Assembly: GCA_030045215.1 (NCBI GenBank)
Contig: JASIBJ010000211.1
Span: 1 to 10,198 of the forward strand
Source of the DNA: Streptosporangiaceae bacterium
GTDB taxonomy: Bacteria; Actinomycetota; Actinomycetes; Streptosporangiales; Streptosporangiaceae
Length of the DNA: 10,198 bases
Reading direction: 5' to 3'
This document shows, in pieces, positions 7,942-10,198 of this stretch; the stretch's first letter is position 1; every line of letters starts with the position of its first letter. The notes below the pieces were generated by a model. The model had not been told where the DNA came from, did not search any database, and saw nothing but the letters and a program-made list of their open reading frames with translations. Position numbers and translations under genes: made by a program.

Positions 7942-8052
7942 GGATCGCCGCAGCCGGTTTCCGCCGCCTTTAGCCCGACTGCAGGCACTGGATCGCCGGA
8001 CTGGATCGCCGCAGCCGGTTGCCTCGGTCGTTAGCCCGACTGCAGCACCTGG
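7942..8052. repeat. Diverged direct duplication, 61-base period, spanning the deacetylase stop
   Basis: Copy one (7942-7991) and copy two (8003-8052) share an identical 18-base block (ggatcgccgcagccggtt at 7942 and 8003) and an identical 15-base block (ttagcccgactgcag at 7970 and 8031), both offset by exactly 61 bases. The 10 bases between the blocks differ at half their positions. Copy two includes the last codons and TAA of the deacetylase gene. A 13-base tandem unit (actggatcgccgg, from 7987 and 8000) sits at the junction, giving ggatcgccg three times. Confidence 0.85.
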
Positions 8053-8750
8053 AATGCCTCGGCCAGCCTGCCCTCGGGCAGGCCGCCCTCAGCCGCCGCG
8101 CGACCGAGCCGGCCTCGCAGCATCTCCTCCAGGCCGTCGATGTCCTTTACCTGGCTGACGTGGGACCGCAGCGCCGCGAGCTTGCGGGCAAAGGTGTCGG
8201 TGATGTCGACGTAATCCGTCGGCGCCGGGCCTCCGGCGATCCACACCTCACGTACCGTCCACGGCTCGAGCTTCTCGTCCGCGAGCAATTCGGGAAAGGC
8301 GAACGGGTTACGGGAATCGGGGTAGATCGCGTCGAGCGAGGCCGAGCCAACCGCACGATGGTCAGGGTGTCCGATGCCCAGCCGCACATAGTTGCGCTCA
8401 GGCGACTGGCACAGCACCCGGTCAGGGCGCAGCAGCCGGATGACCCTGGCCAGGTCCTTGCGCAGTCCCAGCGTCGGCTCGACCCGCCCGTCGGGATAGC
8501 CGAGGAAGTGGAGGTCAGACACGCCGACCTGCTTCGCCGCGGCAGTCTGCTCGGCCTGGCGCAGCGTGGCCATCTCGTCTCGAGGCACCGACCGGTCGCT
8601 GCCGCCGGCATCGCCGTTCGTGACGATGCAGTAGCTGACGTCAATGCCCGCGTCTGTCCACCGCGCTACGGTGCCAGCGGCACCGAAATCGACATCATCG
8701 GGGTGCGCGGTGATTACCAGAATCCGGCCTATCTCAGCGTCAGTGAGCAC
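8031..8750 (-). CDS. PIG-L / LmbE-family zinc-dependent deacetylase
   Basis: This 239-residue protein belongs to the family that removes N-acetyl (or other acyl) groups from amino sugars and related small molecules, as MshB and Mca do in mycothiol metabolism. The N-terminal AHPDDVDFGAAGT motif (15-27) supplies zinc ligands H16 and D19. GHPDHRAVG (127-135) supplies the third ligand H131 and the probable catalytic H128. Later family features include YPDSRNPFAFPELL and YVDITDTFARKLAALRSHVSQ. No signal peptide or membrane segment is seen, so it is probably cytoplasmic. It is shorter than typical MshB (about 300 residues), so I do not assign a specific substrate. The start is GTG at 8750 with AGGA 7 bases upstream; the nearby ATG at 8752 is out of frame. 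It points the same way as the phosphate cluster but is separated from it by 226 bases, and it is divergent from kynureninase. Confidence 0.92.
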   Translation of the reverse strand: MLTDAEIGRILVITAHPDDVDFGAAGTVARWTDAGIDVSYCIVTNGDAGGSDRSVPRDEMATLRQAEQTAAAKQVGVSDLHFLGYPDGRVEPTLGLRKDLARVIRLLRPDRVLCQSPERNYVRLGIGHPDHRAVGSASLDAIYPDSRNPFAFPELLADEKLEPWTVREVWIAGGPAPTDYVDITDTFARKLAALRSHVSQVKDIDGLEEMLRGRLGRAAAEGGLPEGRLAEAFQVLQSG

Positions 8751-8764
8751 ATCTCGATCCTACG

Positions 8765-8778
8765 GCCGGGGGCCCGGC
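8765..8778. repeat. Short GC inverted repeat before the deacetylase start
   Basis: The arms gccggg (8765-8770) and cccggc (8773-8778) are perfectly complementary around gg; as a hairpin it would need to open to a 5-base stem with a 4-base loop. It lies about 15 bases upstream of the GTG and may be in the leader. In DNA this GC-rich such repeats arise easily by chance. Confidence 0.3.
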
Positions 8779-8921
8779 GAGCCGGGGACCGCCCGGAGCC
8801 GCCCGCCACGGGGTGGCAGCGGTGGCGCATGATGGGCCAGTGGCGTCCGGGGCAGACGGGACGCCCAGGCCCTGGTCAGCGCGTCGGCGCGTTAGCCGTG
8901 ACCGTCAGCGGGTACCCGGAA

Positions 8922-8934
8922 AGCGCCAGGCGCT
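8922..8934. promoter_or_regulatory. Perfect palindrome upstream of kynureninase, candidate operator
   Basis: The sequence agcgcc-a-ggcgct is a perfect 6-1-6 inverted repeat ending 20 bases before the kynureninase ATG and immediately before a TAGTGT hexamer. A site there would overlap or abut the promoter, as expected for a repressor operator. The regulator is unknown; none is encoded in the window. Confidence 0.35.
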
Positions 8935-8938
8935 CAGC

Positions 8939-8944
8939 TAGTGT
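8939..8944 (+). promoter_or_regulatory. Possible -10 element for kynureninase
   Basis: TAGTGT fits the actinobacterial TANNNT -10 pattern. A transcript starting 7-8 bases downstream would begin at or next to the GTG at 8952, giving a leaderless message. No good -35 element is visible at normal spacing, so the call is weak. Confidence 0.3.
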
Positions 8945-8954
8945 GGGGTACGTG

Positions 8955-10198
8955 ATGACTTTCTCGGCAGATCGGTCATATGCGGAATCACTTGATTCAG
9001 CCGACGAGCTGTCCGGGTTCCGGGACCGCTTCGTCCACGCCGATCGCGACCTGATCTACCTCGACGGGAACTCACTCGGTCCGCTGCCGGTGCGGACGCA
9101 GGCGCGGATCGCCGAGGTGGTCGACCAGGACTGGGGCGTCGGCCTGGTCAGGTCCTGGAACTCATGGATCGAGATGCCGCGCGAGGCCGGCGAGATGGTC
9201 GCCACGCACCTGCTCGGCGCGGCCCCTGGCCAGGTTCTCGTATGCGATTCGGTCACCGTCAACCTGTACAAGCTGGCCAGCGCGGCCCTCGCCTACCAGC
9301 ACGGCCGCGATGTCATCATCACCGACGACGACAACTTCCCGACGGACCGGTACGTACTTGAGGGCATCGCCCAGCAACACGGCTGCGAGTTCCGGCTCAT
9401 CCACACCGATATGGACGACGGCGTCAGCGAAAAGGCACTCGCGGACGCGCTTGACGACCGGACCGCACTGGTCAGTCTGTCCCACGTGGCCTACCGGAGC
9501 GGCGCGCTCGCCGACATGCAGCGGCTCACCCGGCTGATCCACGAGGCGGGAGCGCTCGCGCTCTGGGATCTGTGTCACTCGGTCGGTGCGGTTCCGGTCG
9601 AACTGGACGCCAGCGACGCTGATCTTGCCATCGGCTGCACCTATAAGTACCTCAACGCCGGACCCGGCGCACCGGCCTTCCTCTACGTGGCCGAGCGTTT
9701 GCAGGACCGTCTGAGGCAGCCGATCTGGGGCTGGTTCGGCCAGCGTGACCAGTTCGCGATGGGGCCGCGCTACGAACCCGCGCCCGGCATCGACGCGTTC
9801 GCCACCGGCACACCCCAGATCATCGGCACGGTCGCGGTCGAGGAGGGCGCCCGGCTGCTTGGCGAGGCCGGCATCGGCCGGATCCGGGCCAAGGGCGTGG
9901 CCATGACCACCTTCGTGATCCAGCTCGCGGATGAGTGGCTCGGCGATCTCGGGTTCACCGTCGCCTCGCCCAGGGAAGACGTGCGCCGGGGCTCGCACGT
10001 CAGCCTTCGCCACGCCGACGCGTGGCAGATCAGCCAGGCCCTCATCCGCGAGAGCGTCATCGGCGACTACCGCACGCCGGACCGCGTGCGCCTGGGCCCG
10101 TCGCCGATCAGCACCAGGTTCGCCGACGTCTGGGATGCGATGGACACCCTCCGGCAGATCGCCGCCGACAAGTCCTACACCGATATCCCGGCCGGTCA
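8955..10198 (+). CDS. kynU: Kynureninase (3' end just missing)
   Basis: This is a PLP-dependent fold-type I enzyme that cleaves kynurenine to anthranilate and alanine (or 3-hydroxykynurenine to 3-hydroxyanthranilate) in tryptophan breakdown; it is cytoplasmic. The 414 codons present are open at the right edge, and the family is usually about 400-420 residues, so little is missing. Visible features are IYLDGNSLGPLP (34-45), a phosphate-binding SVTVN segment (99-103), DNFPTD (126-131), WDLCHSVGAVPVEL (204-217) with the pyridine-contacting Asp205, and CTYKYLNAGPG (228-238), where K231 is the PLP lysine. RLGPSPI near the C-terminus is also typical. The ATG at 8955 has GGGG 6 bases upstream; the adjoining in-frame GTG at 8952 could instead be a leaderless start. 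It is divergent from the deacetylase gene. Partners such as tryptophan dioxygenase are not in the window. Confidence 0.96.
   Translation, partial: MTFSADRSYAESLDSADELSGFRDRFVHADRDLIYLDGNSLGPLPVRTQARIAEVVDQDWGVGLVRSWNSWIEMPREAGEMVATHLLGAAPGQVLVCDSVTVNLYKLASAALAYQHGRDVIITDDDNFPTDRYVLEGIAQQHGCEFRLIHTDMDDGVSEKALADALDDRTALVSLSHVAYRSGALADMQRLTRLIHEAGALALWDLCHSVGAVPVELDASDADLAIGCTYKYLNAGPGAPAFLYVAERLQDRLRQPIWGWFGQRDQFAMGPRYEPAPGIDAFATGTPQIIGTVAVEEGARLLGEAGIGRIRAKGVAMTTFVIQLADEWLGDLGFTVASPREDVRRGSHVSLRHADAWQISQALIRESVIGDYRTPDRVRLGPSPISTRFADVWDAMDTLRQIAADKSYTDIPAG

Larger units (their letters stand above)
7805..8030. other. Intergenic region between the deacetylase gene and pstC
   Basis: This 226-base stretch lacks a convincing gene. 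From the pstC side it holds the pstC ribosome site, about 75 bases of leader, a candidate promoter/PHO-box segment near 7877-7915, a CACGTG palindrome at 7926-7931 and one copy of the 61-base-period duplication. I see no clear intrinsic terminator with a T-run after the deacetylase stop, so readthrough into pstC remains possible. Confidence 0.7.
8751..8954. other. Divergent intergenic region between deacetylase and kynureninase genes
   Basis: This 204-base, very GC-rich gap separates two divergently transcribed genes and should contain both promoters. I see the deacetylase ribosome site (AGGA), an inverted repeat at 8765-8778, a perfect palindrome at 8922-8934 and a TAGTGT hexamer at 8939-8944. 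No RNA gene or small coding region is convincing. Confidence 0.65.

Noticed and set aside
7942..8052. CRISPR array or intrinsic terminator in the repeat region
   Set aside because: There are only two diverged copies without regular spacers, and no stable hairpin followed by a T-run in the leftward direction.
8031..8750. Calling the deacetylase mshB or mca
   Set aside because: It is shorter than those enzymes, and only generic PIG-L motifs are visible; nothing nearby belongs to mycothiol synthesis.
9162..10013. Minus-strand open frame (283 codons) opposite kynureninase
   Set aside because: Low-complexity composition and no motif, whereas the plus strand encodes a well-matched kynureninase with its PLP lysine.

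Overview
The window is GC-rich DNA with tightly packed genes, short or overlapping junctions and GTG starts beside ATG starts. This, together with the protein types, suggests a high-GC actinobacterium, probably a soil or environmental actinomycete. That placement is inferred from style and gene families; no marker gene in the window settles it.

About three quarters of the window (1-7804, minus strand) is one leftward gene cluster for high-affinity phosphate uptake. In transcription order it reads: pstC (permease), pstA (permease), a 769-residue secreted solute-binding-like protein, a 518-residue PstS-type phosphate-binding protein, a 294-residue membrane protein with a sortase fold signature but no sortase catalytic residues, and pstB (ATPase), which runs off the left edge. 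The last two junctions before the sortase-like gene are 4-base stop/start overlaps. The order differs from the familiar pstS-C-A-B: the binding proteins follow the permeases, and the ATPase is separated from them by three genes. Both binding proteins have an N-terminal signal peptide and also a C-terminal membrane anchor with a basic tail, so they appear to be tethered at the outer face of the membrane rather than being lipoproteins.

Upstream of pstC (7805-8030) lies a 226-base gap. It holds a possible PHO-box-like pair (GTTCAC/GTTGAC) and a diverged direct duplication with a 61-base period that copies the end of the next gene. That gene (8031-8750, minus) encodes a PIG-L/LmbE-family zinc deacetylase.

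A 204-base divergent gap follows (8751-8954). It has a perfect 6-1-6 palindrome close to the start of a plus-strand kynureninase gene (8955 to the right edge), which belongs to tryptophan/kynurenine breakdown and is almost complete. The phosphate cluster, the deacetylase and kynureninase look like three separate functional units.

The most unusual element is the catalytically degenerate sortase-like protein sitting between two C-terminally anchored binding proteins and the transporter ATPase. I suggest it is a structural or scaffold component of a variant phosphate transporter; this is inference.
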